Source of the DNA: Ctenosaura bakeri
Taxonomy: Eukaryota; Chordata; Lepidosauria; Squamata; Iguanidae
Assembly: GCA_948474755.1 (NCBI GenBank)
Contig: CAOLHI010001313.1
Span: forward strand, 1 to 64,000
Length of the DNA stretch: 64,000 nt
Reading direction: 5' to 3'
Shown in pieces: positions 47,586 through 58,777 of this stretch (position 1 is its first letter; the number at the start of each line of letters is the position of its first letter). The position numbers and the translations under genes were made by a program. A model generated the notes under the pieces. That model saw only the letters and a list, made by a program, of their open reading frames with translations. It was not told where the DNA came from and did not search any database.

Positions 47586-49854
47586 CTTTAAAAACTACCA
47601 TGAGGGAAAAAATTAAGTATGCAAATTATCTGTCTAGTATTTGAAGATCACATATCTACTTGCTGTAAGATTTTTTTTTTCCTTTCCATTTTCTGACATT
47701 CTGCTTGCATAGTTTGGTTTGTAATTTATGGCCCCTATTAGTCACTTTTCAGTTATAAGGTGTTGCTGTTAACATGGAGGATTATGCCAAGCTAAGTGAA
47801 AGAGAGCACAGGAGGCACAGTCATTTCTTGTCTAGACAAGCAGTGTAGTCACTGCATTGATTTCAAGCAAAGTTCCTTTTCAGAGGATAAATTAAAAATA
47901 TTTGTGGAAACTAATTCCACAAAATAAAAAGCTTTGTTGAAACTATCCTCTGTTCCATGGACGGTGTTTATGTGGCTTTCAGACTCTTTCAAACTTAAGT
48001 TGTTTATCTGTACCTGTTCTGCTTTCATTTTGAGTTTCAATTGTAAGGTACAGTACCTGGCCTTTGCCCTTTTTTTTCCTTTCCTGTGAAGGAATAGCAA
48101 AATATGCTGAAAACAGTTTCTTAAAAGATGGCCTATTTGCATAATACAAGGTACTCACAATTGCATTACAATATTAGAAAGGCTTTTGGTGTTACTGCAG
48201 GGAAGACCTTCTGAATGCTATAGCTGTGATTTCAAAGGATGCACTTTGTAGATTACAGCAAAATATTTACTGATTTTTATAACTCATTTTGTAGGATAAT
48301 GTATGAACTATTCATTAAAATAGACTAGGAACATGATAGGTCTGAAGCAAGTTGCCCCCAAGACATTAATCTGGGAGGTGTACCAATTATTGGGTGAGGT
48401 GTACCCAGACTTGAGGCAGGCCATAGCTATGATGCAAAACGATACACTGCCCACGTCTAGACAGACATTTCATGTTCTCTGCACCGCAAATAATTTTTCG
48501 TATAAATTTACCTGAAGAAAATGTCAGTAACATGGAGATTATAATGAGAAACATGAAGTGTTCTGTTAAAAAAAAAAATTATTATTACTATTTTTTTTTT
48601 GGAGCAAGCCTAGATAAAATAGACATAAGCCAAAAAACTGAGTTGGGTTTGTCCCAGTAGGACTTTTTTTTTCCATACAATTTTATAAAACACTCTGGAT
48701 TGGTCAAATGAGTTCAAGTGACAGGAATACAATTTAAATATAAATTATTAAGGACCTAACATTATTTTAAAATGCATCTTGTACAGTGAAACAAAAAGCA
48801 AATATTTTCTGTTTAATAAAAGAGCTAACGGCATTTGCAAGTGATGATTTCATTTAGAAAGTTGAATATTAAATGGGATATTAGCATGCTGGTATAAAAT
48901 AAGAATGAGAAGTATCTCAAGGGAACCAAGTTTTAAAAGTTTGACTACATAAATTTTTAACTGTGCATCTTTATCAATTATGCTGAATCTAGGCAAATTG
49001 AAAGCTAGAAGCAAGCAACATTGTAGCAGAAGTGAGAAGTCAATAGAGGATAAGAGAAAGTAATTCTTTAGCACCTTGATATTTGCAATTAAGGAAAGTA
49101 TGTCTGAATGCCTGGTAGGACTGATATAGTTGTAGATACCTGCTTGCAGAAACTTGGATTTCAAAAATGTTGTAGGAAACAATAAAAGCAATTTTAGCAA
49201 TTCATAATTTCAGTATTACATGCAACTGAAGTTTGCATTCTTTTATATTTTTCTGTTTGTGTAGTAGACTATTTCGGGCTATAAAAACTTTAACAAAAAA
49301 TACCCAAACCTATTTCCCCTACAACTTGCTCATTTAAATGTGTCTAGTAGTCTTCTAATTATTTGCATTATGTTTGCAACATATTATGTCAATATGTCAC
49401 CCTTACTTCACATCAGTGGTTATTAGTTTGTGCAACTCAGAAAAAGAATATTATATTTCATTAAGACTTTTGGTTTGCAAATATGAGATGTGAATATGTT
49501 TTGACTTATTAGAGACAGCAAAACCCCATAGAAATCTAGATATAAATATCCCATTACATAGTTAGGATTATGAGTTCTATCAAGAAAGTAAAATATTCTT
49601 TGGAGGATGCAAAGAAATAATCCACGTCACATAGAATAAAAGCAGGGGAAAGAAAATGGGAACAGTGATTAAGAAGCTTGGCAATTTGGCATATGAAAAG
49701 AGGTGAAATTCCTCAACAATATGGCAGATTTATAATGTCATTCTCTTTCTTTTCAATTGCTAAATCACTAGTTATCTCACACAGTGAATCTATTCTTTCT
49801 CCCTCCACCCGCCTTTGTCTTACATGATATGAGTTGCTCTTGTGCACTTTCAGA
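47586..49854 (+). other. TBC1D32: Intron 17, part before element C: unassigned
   Basis: AT-rich sequence with poly-T stretches. I recognise no transposon, RNA or exon. Confidence 0.6.
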
Positions 49855-49965
49855 AATGTTAAACTCATAGTGAGTACCACACCTCATTCTTTGGATGGTA
49901 TAGAGGACCAATCCACAACGCTTGGGTTATTTCCCATGTGCCAGCATACACAGCAGGAGTCCGAA
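49855..49965 (+). repeat. Element C left inverted terminal repeat
   Basis: TTGGATGGTATAGAGGACCA, ATCCACAACG, then GTGCCAGCATACACAGCAGG. It aligns with the element A left repeat (GGGATGGCACGGAGG, AATCCACATCG) and, inverted, with 56785-56898. Confidence 0.8.
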
Positions 49966-50099
49966 AGTCCAAAATTCTTTTCTGTTTTGACTGTTGACTC
50001 TTCTGCTTTCACCTCAGTTTTAAAATTTCCTGGCTAGTCAGTTAGACATAGTTTTTGTCTCCACCAATTCATGGATTAGTTTAAGCAATTTTATTAATG

Positions 50100-51966
50100 G
50101 AGACTACTCAGAGAAAAAGAGAAAATCTTTTGAGGAGGAAGCAGTTAATATAGATGTGTCTTTTTAGTTTGAAAAGATCATGGCCAGAGAAAATTAATAT
50201 GTGGGGAAAGCCCAGATGTCCACAGACCAGTGTGTCTCTAGGGCTGAGTAATTAAAAATATTGAAAAGAATATGTATAGCCACTAGTGAAAGCAATTCTG
50301 AGGGTTCTTCTCAGGTCCCTCTGAAGCAGCCAAAACAGCAAGCAGTGAAGCAGAAAATGCAGCTTGATCTGTTGCCACATTTGAAAAAGTAAAGAAAAGT
50401 AATACTGAATCAAAAAGAAAGAAAGCAAAGTTACGTTCTCAGAAGGGATATGGAATTCTGCAGATGCAAGCAGAGAGATCATCATGTGTCACTCTGGGCC
50501 ACCATGCTGGGAAAGGATGTTCCATAGCAGAACATGGGCTGATTGTACAGCATTTTCAAGCAATAACAGCAGCAAAAAGCAGTTGGAATGCAGGCATGGA
50601 CAGTTCCTCTTTAAGTACAGAAGCATCAGAGCAGCAGAGATATGCGGAAAGCCATGCTTTCTAACTTATTTGAGAAACACGATGGCTGAAAATCAAGTGG
50701 TGGAAAGTGATTCAGCACAAGTCCATCTGCAGGTTTTTTAGTTCAGTTATTGAGAATCATTTTACAAAATTTGATTAAAGAGTCAATTAATAGGGAGATT
50801 AATAAAATGATTAATTCATGTGTTGTTCCACCTTTGTTAATAGAATTTAATTCAATGAATTATAACAATTTCATGAATTTCTTTAATCAAATCAATTTAA
50901 TGAATTTATTGCATAGGAATGCATTTAATACAATGAATTTATTGCCTAGTGATTCTCAGCAATTGAATAATAATTTGATTAGTGATAGATTAGAATAACA
51001 AATAACACAATTTGAGTGACTTGAATAAAACTGAATGAAGAAAGGATAGGAAAAGATATAAAAGTGAGATGTCAGCAAGTAGGAAGGCAATTATAGGTGA
51101 AAAATGCATTTCAAACTAAGGAACACAGTTTCAGAAGAGGAAGAGGAAAATCAGTCAGGAATGTCTGAGGGAGAAATAGAGAAGGAAGATTTTAGAGTTA
51201 AAGGATTCTACATAGAGTGAAATGGAATGGGAAATAACTTAAAGCAGATTATTGAATGTAGACGATTTTAAACATATGTTTAAAAGAGTGTTACAAACAT
51301 TGGAGTTGGAAGAGACTCTGGAGGAGATGCAGAAAGAAAATAAAGATAGTAAAGCTGCAGCAGTGATTTAAAAAAAAACACACACCAAAAGGTGTTGGGA
51401 TTCCTTTACTTGACATGTTCAAAGAGTTGATTGATTTGGAATAGGAATTCCCACTGAATACAAAGAGACTTAGATGATATAGTCAGAAGCTATGCATTTA
51501 TCACGAAAAGGACGTGGAGTATCTTAAGTTCCCATTGGTTGATAGATCAATTTCTGCTTTGGTTTCTTATGCAATAGTCCCAAAGGAGGGAGAAAAAGCA
51601 ACCAGAGATTAAGTACATAGGCTCAACACAGCTGTTAAAAGATCATATGTGGACTCAACATCAACAATTCAGTCTTCTGCTGCCGCTTCTGTGTTCACAA
51701 GAACAGCAGTGTTATGGGCAAAGGAAATTTTAGAGAATCAAGATGTTAGCATGCAATCCATATTTATGGCAGTGGAAAAGTTTCAAAAGGCACTGCAATT
51801 CATAGCTGATTCACAGCATGATTTGGCAGCATTTGCAGCCAGGAGTATAACAGCAATAAGAACAGCAAGAAGATCACTCTGGCTTCAGCACTGGGAGGCT
51901 GACCAGACAATAACATATTTGGCAGATGTGCCTTTTCCAGTAAAGTTCTTTTTGGAGAGAAGGCGT
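50100..51966 (+). pseudogene. Element C gag-like region, broken
   Basis: Fragments include an Asn/Ile-rich part at 50750-50998 and the conserved C-terminal block at 51649-51969 (AAASVFTRTAVLWAKEILEN, ARRSLWLQHWEADQ). The latter matches ARHSLWLRHWDADQ of element A. Several stops. Confidence 0.7.
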
Positions 51967-52139
51967 TAACAATGTTGATGGAAAATAAGGACAAGAAGCA
52001 GGTTATACCTTCAGTTTGGAAAAGAAGACCAGACAGGAAACAATTTAGCAATATGTACTACTCCTTTCAAGGAGATAGAGGGCTCAGAGGACAGAATTAT
52101 TAAAGGTTTGGGAAACCTTGGTGGAGTAGGTCAGATTAC

Positions 52140-53290
52140 AACCAAAAGAGACCGTTACCAACAAGGTATGAGAAGAACTGACCAAGCTAATAAGGGAGGC
52201 TGCTGTTAATAATGACAAGGAAGTTATGTGGGTGGGAGGAAGGCTTCTGCATATTGGTGTTTTGTGGCCAGAAATAATAACAGACCACTGGGTCAGTCAA
52301 GTGGTCACTCAAAGCAGATACCTTTCATCAGCAGTGCCAAAGAATCCAAGGAAACAAAACACAATGTGCAGACTGGAGCTATAGGGAATGTACCTTGTTC
52401 CCAAAGGTCCAGTAAGATATATTCAATCCTGTTCATGGTACCCAAGAGCAGTGGCTTTTATAGACCAGTTTTAGAACTCAAGTATTGGAATGGTTTCATA
52501 CTGTTTCAGAGGTTCAAGTTAGAGACACTTCAAATCATCAGGGGCAACCTAGAAGTTAGTGATTAGTTGACCATAATAGATAGAATTCTACTTGCATATC
52601 TTTATGGCTTCAGTCTGCAGGAGATATTTAAGGTTCCAATTTCAGAAATCATAGTTCAGAGTCCTCCCATTTGGTCTTGCATCAGCAGCCAGGGTGTTTA
52701 CCAAGGTTTTTGTACCACTAGTACCACATCTCAGAGAGAAGGAAATTCAACTGTTTCTGTATGCTCACATAGATGTAAGCAAAGGAATGTTTGTTTCTTA
52801 GGAGATGAAACAGTAGATCAGGGCAGAGATAAAGTCCTTACTGACCAAGACTTCAGTGGGCTTGATGTAGTTGGCAAGAGTTATAGATTTCTTGAGATTG
52901 ATGATTCAGTTGGTCCTGAAGGCATGACTGCATGCCACAATGGTATAACATACTCTTAAGTCTGCATCAGATGGCAATAGCAAACAATTGGCACTACCCA
53001 TTAAGGCTTCCTTGACATTAAAGGAGGACATAAAATGTTGGACACAAAAGTGCACCTAAACAAGAGTTTTGCCTTTTGCTTCTCAGGAAGTAATAGTAGT
53101 TAGAATGGATGCAAGTCTCTATGGGTGGAGGGCACACTGGAATAGACAGTCTGTTCAAGAGATGTGGTCTGGTTAGATTTAGAATGTAATATCAGTTGTT
53201 TGAAGTGGAAGGCATTTGCGAAGTTTGTGAAAAATTAAAATATGCAGATTGCAATGGGCAACATGTCAGTGAAGTCCTGCACTGGAAAAC
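52140..53290 (+). pseudogene. Element C RT and RNase H remnants
   Basis: The RT part at 52400-52566 reads IYSILFMVPKSSGFYRPVLE and RFKLETLQIIRGNLEVSD, colinear with element A, then frameshifts. An RNase H start (RMDASLYGW) appears at about 53104-53130. No continuous frame; catalytic boxes are mostly unreadable. Confidence 0.65.
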
Positions 53291-53489
53291 AAGGAGACAC
53301 AAGATCAGCAATTCTAGTCAAAGAGGCAAATTGAATTTTCTGTTAGGCAGAGAAATCAGTGAGATTCTATTGTCAGTATACCTGAAAGAATTATTGAACA
53401 TAGAGGGCGGCTTCTTTAGTAGAAACAAGATTCAACAAGGATAGTGGTGTCTCAGTCTAGAGGTTTTCCATCATCTGAATAACAAATTT

Positions 53490-54688
53490 GGTTCATTTTA
53501 GGTGAGGTTGTTCACCTCTGGAACTTTATTCAAACTAAAATGTTTTTTGTTTTTGTTTTTTTTGTTTCTGAATGGAAGCAAATATTCAGAACACAAATTA
53601 TTGCAAGCAGTTTTGTATACATTTCCGCCATGTCCAACAGTTCAGAGAAAGTTAACAAAGATATGCGAAGAGTGAGCCACAGTGTTGGTATTACCCCTGC
53701 ACTGGCCAAGTTGACCGTGGTTTTTGATGTTGGTTCAGATGTCCATAAGGAAATAGTGGCATCTGCCAAGCAGATCAGGATCTGATACTACATCCAGATT
53801 GGATGAGACTGACTGTTTAGACACTGAGAGACAAATTTTGAGTCAGCAGGACTATATGGATTCAGTAGTAGAATCTATCCTGGCTTCAAGGAAATCTTCC
53901 AAACAGGGAATATACAACTTGACAGGGAAAGCCTTTGTGAAATGGTGTCAGTCTCAAGAGATGGACATAAAAGCAGTTTTAGCATTTTTGCAAGAAGGTA
54001 TTGACAGAGATTTAAGACCCAGATACATTAAAGAGGCAAGTGACAGCATTAGCTATAGTGTTCCAGCCAGGAGATTTGGCTCTTTCTTCACACCGTCAAA
54101 TGGGAAGGTTTCTAAGGGAAGCAACATTAAGAGCACCACCAACTGTTCACAGGTTTCCTACTTGGAATATAATCCTAGGATTAAATAGGCTAACACAACT
54201 GCCTTTTGAGCCACTGCAAGGGTCTTCCTTGAGGTTATTGATTTTTAAGGTAGTCTTCGTAGTATCCATAACATTAGCTAGCAGAATGTTATTGTTGGCA
54301 GCCTTATTGATATATCCAGGTTTCCATAAAGGGGAGCAGGACAAATCAACTTTGATACTTGATCTAATTTTTCATCCAGCATGCCATTTGAACAAAGGAT
54401 TGTTTTAATCCATCAATTTACCAAGTTTTTACCCAAATCCAACACAAGCAGTAGGGAAAAAGCAGCATACATTGGATGTTATGCAAGCTGTGAAGACAGT
54501 TATTAGGAGGACTAGGTGTATTAGGCAGGCAGAGGCGTTATTTGTTTCCTTTAACCCAGAAACACTAGGGAATAAAGTCTCTAAAGTTTTGATTGCACAA
54601 TGTTTAAAGGTGTGCATATTTCTCTGCTATGATTTGTCAAAGGTTCATAGACCACAGAATGTATGGCCCCATTCTAAACGTTCCCTGT
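53490..54688 (+). pseudogene. Element C MT-like and recombinase region, 5' part
   Basis: A short MT-like trace (YTFPPCPTVQRKLTKI, near 53620-53665) precedes recombinase pieces. These are KAFVKWCQSQEMDIKAVLAF (53930-53990), PFEPLQGSSLRLLIFK, SITLASRMLLLAAL (first catalytic Arg, 54270-54310) and VWPHSKRSL (HxxR box, ending about 54688). The sequence breaks off there at the U2 fragment, before the catalytic Tyr. Confidence 0.75.
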
Positions 54689-54724
54689 CTACACTTGATC
54701 TTAGCCAAAAAGCCGAGAAGCGAT
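54689..54724 (-). pseudogene. RNU2 fragment: U2 snRNA 5'-end fragment (antisense)
   Basis: The minus strand reads as the first 36 nt of U2 snRNA, starting ATCGCTTCTCGG at 54724 and ending CTAAGATCAAGTGTAG at 54689, with one difference from the remembered human sequence (T for C at U2 position 14). This covers the branch-site-binding neighbourhood start but not the rest of the RNA, so it is not functional. It abuts the broken recombinase of element C exactly. Confidence 0.93.
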
Positions 54725-54747
54725 GTCAACAAGTACAGCATGCATAG

Positions 54748-55165
54748 TGTTGTGTCAAGGTCGGCATGAAACAGCTCCTCAGAGCATGCACAGAGTGCTG
54801 GCAGGGAAATGTTGCCTTGCTGTGACCAGGCAACTTCAGTGGAGCAAAAAACAGTTCTGAAGTCTCATTAGGTAGGCTCAGGGCTTGTTCGTTTATTTAA
54901 GCACACTGAGGTTAAGATAAAGTGGCAAGACGCATACCAGAGAGCAATTAGGACAGTGGTAAATCAGCAAATAAACCAGCAGCATGCCGGGAAGCAAAGC
55001 ATATATCTCTCAGCAGAGCGACATGACCAGTTAGGAGAAAAACCTAGAAAGTGAGGTATACAGCAAACTCCAGCCTTTTTGAGGGCTTACCACCACCCCA
55101 AACCTTGTGGAGTGATCCAATCACTTTCCTCCTTGACAACCTTCACTTGTTGATGAGGCAAAAGA
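54748..55165 (-). mobile_element. LTR-like segment, probably reverse orientation
   Basis: About 400 bp of moderate GC between the U2 fragment and CR1. The minus strand carries an AATAAA signal (plus TTTATT, 54892-54897) and ends GACACAACA at 54748, as an LTR 3' end could. No coding sequence; boundaries and family are uncertain. Confidence 0.35.
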
Positions 55166-55289
55166 CCTTCTGGGTCTGGCTAGTCATAACAACCTTGCAC
55201 CTGTGCTCAAGGCCACGCATCACCTCACTTCTGCCGTCCACTTAGAAAACAGTGCCTGCATTCACCTTGAATATCTTGACAGGCATCTT

Positions 55290-56344
55290 CAGAAAGTAGT
55301 AAAATACGGGTTAGGCACTGCTACTGTTAGGTGTTTTCCTAATTTGCTGACTGGCAGAGCACAAAGGGTGCTCAGCAATGGCTCTTCTTCATCCTGGAAG
55401 GAAATGACCAGTGGGGTGCCACAGGATTCTGTCTTGGGCACAGTGCTATTCAACATCTTTATCAATGGTGCATGATGGAATAGAGGGCATGCTCATCAAG
55501 TTTGAAGATGACACCAAATTAAGAGGGATGGCTAATACCCCAGATGACAGGATCAGAATTCAAAATGACCTTGGCAGATTAGAGAGCTGGGCCAAAATTA
55601 ACAAAATGAATTTTAACAGGGAGAAATGTAGGGTACTACACTTAGGAAGAAAGAACGAAAGGCATAGATATAGGATTGGTGAAACCTGGCTCAAAAACAG
55701 TATGTGTGAAAGGGATCTAGGAGCCTTAGTGGATCACAAACTGAACATGAGTCAACAGTGTGATGTGGCCACTGAAAAAGCCAAGGCTGCATCAATAAGA
55801 GTATAGTGCTGTGATCAAAGGAAGAAATGATATCACTCTATTCTACTTTGGTTAGACCCCACCTGGAATACAGTGCCCAGTTCTGGGCAGCACAATTCAA
55901 AGAGGATATTGACAAGCTGGACTATGTCCAGAAGATCGCAACAAAAATTGTGAAGGGTCTGGAAACCATGCCCAATGAAAAACAACTTTAGGGAGCTAGG
56001 TATGTTTAGCCTGATGAAAAGAAGATTAAGAGGTGACATGATAGCCATGTTTGAATATTTGAAGAGATGTCATGTTGAAGATGAAGAAGTTTGTGTTCTG
56101 CTGCTCCAGAGACTGGGACACAGAGCAATAGATTCAAATATCAGGAAGAACTTCCTGATAGTAAGAGCAGTTTGACAGTGGGATATGCTGCCTCAGAGTG
56201 TGGTGGAGTCACATTCTTTGGAGGTTTTTAAACAGAGACTGGACGGCCATTTGCTGGGGGTGCTTTGAGTTCCTTTATGGCAAGGATTTGGACTTGATGG
56301 CTGTTGTGGTCTATTCTAACTTTACAATTCTATGATTCTGTGCT
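55290..56344 (+). mobile_element. CR1 LINE, 5'-truncated, inside element C
   Basis: Frames give LLTGRAQRVLSNGSSSSWKE, TSGVPQDSVLGTVLFNIFIN, then KFEDDTKLRGMANTPDDRI (catalytic Asp-Asp kept, preceding Ala changed to Glu), EKCRVLHLGRKNERHRY and the CR1 C-terminus (55960-56170). The 3' UTR ends in the typical ATTCTATGATTCTGTG at about 56344. Frameshifted and truncated. Its upstream limit (55165-55290) is unclear. Confidence 0.87.
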
Positions 56345-56460
56345 GCAGGTTGGAAAGAGCCGTTGACACTATAAAATAAATAAATGTAAATCAGCACAAG
56401 CTTCCTCTGGGAAGACTGTTTTGCAGTCAGCTGTGTAGTTTGGAGCAGCCCAAAGAAGAG
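56345..56460 (+). pseudogene. Element C recombinase C-terminal remnant
   Basis: Directly after the CR1 tail the sequence reads AAGWKEPL, colinear with AAGWSEPS in element A just before its catalytic Tyr. Stops follow. This shows that element C continues on the far side of the compound insert. Confidence 0.7.
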
Positions 56461-56462
56461 GA

Positions 56463-56573
56463 GATTGGGTACATCCAACCTGTTGTGGATTGCTCCTCCA
56501 TTCCATCTGGAAAATGAGAGGTTGGCATTTACTGTGAAGGCTCACTGTTTGATGGCCTGGAGGAACCATCCAC
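56463..56573 (+). repeat. Element C internal complementary region
   Basis: GTTGTGGATTGCTCCTCCAT, then TGAGAGGTTGGCATTTACTG and GGCCTGGAGGAACCATCCA. Colinear with the element A region at 32106-32218. Confidence 0.75.
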
Positions 56574-56784
56574 CTACATCCCATTTGTGTCTGTAATAAT
56601 GATAATAGCAACAACAACATATGTAAATAGGTGCAGGGTAAGTTAAAAAGGAAAATTACTTTGTCATAGAACTAAGTGGAGAGGCAATGAAAGCAACATA
56701 TATGAGAAGAAGTCTTAGGCAGGCTTTGGAATGAAAATTAGGTGAAGGCAGAGGTGACAACATTCATAACAGAAAAGAATTTTA

Positions 56785-56898
56785 GACTTCTCAACTCCTG
56801 ATACGTATGCTGACACACAAAGAATAAACCGACTGTTGTGAATTGCTCCTCTAGGCCATCCAAGTCCTTACCTTCATGGTAAGTATCAACCTTTCATT
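56785..56898 (+). repeat. Element C right inverted terminal repeat
   Basis: CTCAACTCCTGATACGTATG, TGTTGTGAATTGCTCCTC and GGCCATCCAAG are the imperfect reverse complement of 49855-49965. Confidence 0.78.
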
Positions 56899-57284
56899 TT
56901 ATATTTTAATACTACTTATTAATACTGTACTGAGCAGTTTGTTTCCTAAGAGAATTTAGCTAAGATAAACCCACTGAATTTCAAAAGAGAAATATTATTT
57001 TTGTGAAATCCCATGGTTTGCAGAATTACAAAAGATTGTGGGAGAAGTTGTACAGTGATTAAAACATCAACCCCCAAATAGCCCAATAAGGACTGAGCAG
57101 TTCTCAGTGATCACAGAATGTTGACTGTTGTGAGAGTGATAGAAAATTGGAAAAACTGGGAATTGAGATAAGTAACATTAGAAAATGATGTGATGCAAAT
57201 GGGTGGCTGACACACTAAATAGGATTATTCCACATTGCAGCAAAGTCCCTTTTGTGTAATCTTAACTGGGATGTATGCCCTACT

Positions 57285-57437
57285 GAGCCAGCATGATTCG
57301 CTGCTTGGCCATAGAAATACATTGGGTGACCTTGGATGCATCACAAACACTCAGCCCCAGAAAATGCTGTGATAAGGTCACCTCAGGGTGGCCGTGAATT
57401 GGAAATAACTTGGAGGCACAAAACAACAACAACAAAC
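57285..57437 (+). mobile_element. tRNA-derived SINE, degraded
   Basis: Has GAGCCAGCATG, AGCCCCAGAAAATGCTGTGA, GGAAATAACTTGGAGGCAC and an (AAC)n tail. Most of the tRNA-like part is deleted. Confidence 0.75.
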
Positions 57438-58174
57438 CCTACTGACTCAAAAGATTCAGCATCCCAAAGCCAGTTATGAGCACCAGGATAGATCCATCAT
57501 ATATTAGTTACAGAAGTTGTGTTCATCTATTTGCTGCTATATTTCATGTCTAAACCAAGTGATTACATGCTGTCTTAGTCCTGTGACGAAATGTTGTTAA
57601 TAAAGTTTTGGCAAAAGTATAGTACAGAAGATAATTCCTCCCCTTACCCCAAGACAAGAAGATATGCATACACATTACTTTTAGTAGCCTTTTCTTCCAC
57701 ATAAGAACATCGGCTTTGCTGCATTTTATAGAACACTACCAGGTTTACCATTCACATACTAATTTCTTTTACTTAAATAGTGGTAAGGCATTATTCGCTA
57801 TAGAAATACCCTAGATCACATGGCAGATATGAGATATGAGCTCAGATGTACAGAAGTAGAATCAGTAGTGATTTCACTAGTTTACAGTATGACAGTTCTT
57901 CTCCTAGTGTAATCCTAAGGTGATTGTGGCTATATTTGTTCATAACATGCTTCTCTTTATATATATATGAATGTGCCCATGCATGGGTTGAAGCAAGTGG
58001 CACAGCAGACTAGCTGCGCAAACTGGCCTAGAGTCTTTCTTTTTTCAAATGTTCTCCTTTCGAAATTTTACTAAATTAAAATAGACTTAGTAGGAAGCTG
58101 TTTATCAATTGTGGCATATTTAGACAAAAATAAGGCAACAGTTTTTATAACAATATTTTTGATTTTCCTTTTAG
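57438..58174 (+). other. TBC1D32: Intron 17, 3' end: no recognised feature
   Basis: AT-rich sequence leading to the acceptor of exon 18. A short TATA microsatellite lies at about 57958-57970. Confidence 0.6.
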
Positions 58175-58300
58175 ATGATGATAGTAGCAAGCTTTTATCT
58201 GCTTTAAAGAATCCAGATAAACAACTAGGATGGATTGAAAATGTTCAAAGACAGTTTTGTGAAATCATGGAAAACAAACCTAATGTTGTGAGTGGAGCCA
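58175..58300 (+). CDS. TBC1D32: TBC1D32 exon 18 of window
   Basis: The acceptor is CTTTTAG. It encodes SSKLLSALKNPDKQLGWIEN, then VQRQFCEIMENKPNVVSGA. I chose the donor GTAGGT at 58301 because phase 1 joins in frame to the next exon (GA-N-LAELIEKF). Alternative GTs at 58288 and 58305 would not keep this frame or the conserved length. Confidence 0.9.
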
Positions 58301-58578
58301 GTAGGTATTTTTTTCCGAAATGAAATGGCATAACCCTGTTATATTCTGTTAATAATTACTTGTTGCAATCCTTTGGAACTATAGAAAGACTTAAAGGGGA
58401 AACCACACTTAAATGTGATATACTGATATATGCTAAAGCTTAAAAATTATCTGGTGGATGTTTTTGTTTGATTGATTATTTTTTAATTGGGACTACATAG
58501 CTTATATAGGCAGCCTTGTGTTTCCAAATGGATGTTGTCAAGATTATGTGAATCTCCCTGAAGATGGGAGAACACTTA

Positions 58579-58777
58579 GGGCATTTCTACACTACGCTGT
58601 AAAGTGCTATTATTCCACTTTCAACATCTTATGGAATCCTGGGGTTTGCAGTTTAGGGAAGGACATTTAGAATTCTCAGCCAGAGAGCTCTTTGGTTTCA
58701 GTAAATTACAAACCCTAGAATCCCACAGGATTGAAACTAGAATAATAGTAGTGTAACAGTGTAGTGAGGAAATGGCC
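58579..58777. mobile_element. Palindromic hAT-like MITE, copy 2
   Basis: Same structure as 7390-7598: GGGCATTTCTACACTACGCT at the left, GTGTAGTGAGGAAATGGCC at the right, and inverted halves around TTATTCCACTTTCAACATC. Confidence 0.82.

Larger units (their letters stand above)
49855..56898 (+). mobile_element. DIRS-type retrotransposon, element C
   Basis: Relative of element A in the intron between exons 17 and 18, again in gene orientation. Inverted terminal repeats (49855-49965, 56785-56898), gag, RT and RNase H remnants, a tyrosine recombinase and an internal complementary region (56463-56573) are in the A order. It is older and more decayed than A. The recombinase is split by a 1.66-kb insert (54689-56344) made of an antisense U2 fragment, LTR-like sequence and a CR1. 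Confidence 0.87.

Noticed and set aside
54689..54724. A functional U2 snRNA gene
   Set aside because: Only the first 36 nt are present. The rest of U2, the Sm site and the promoter elements are missing.
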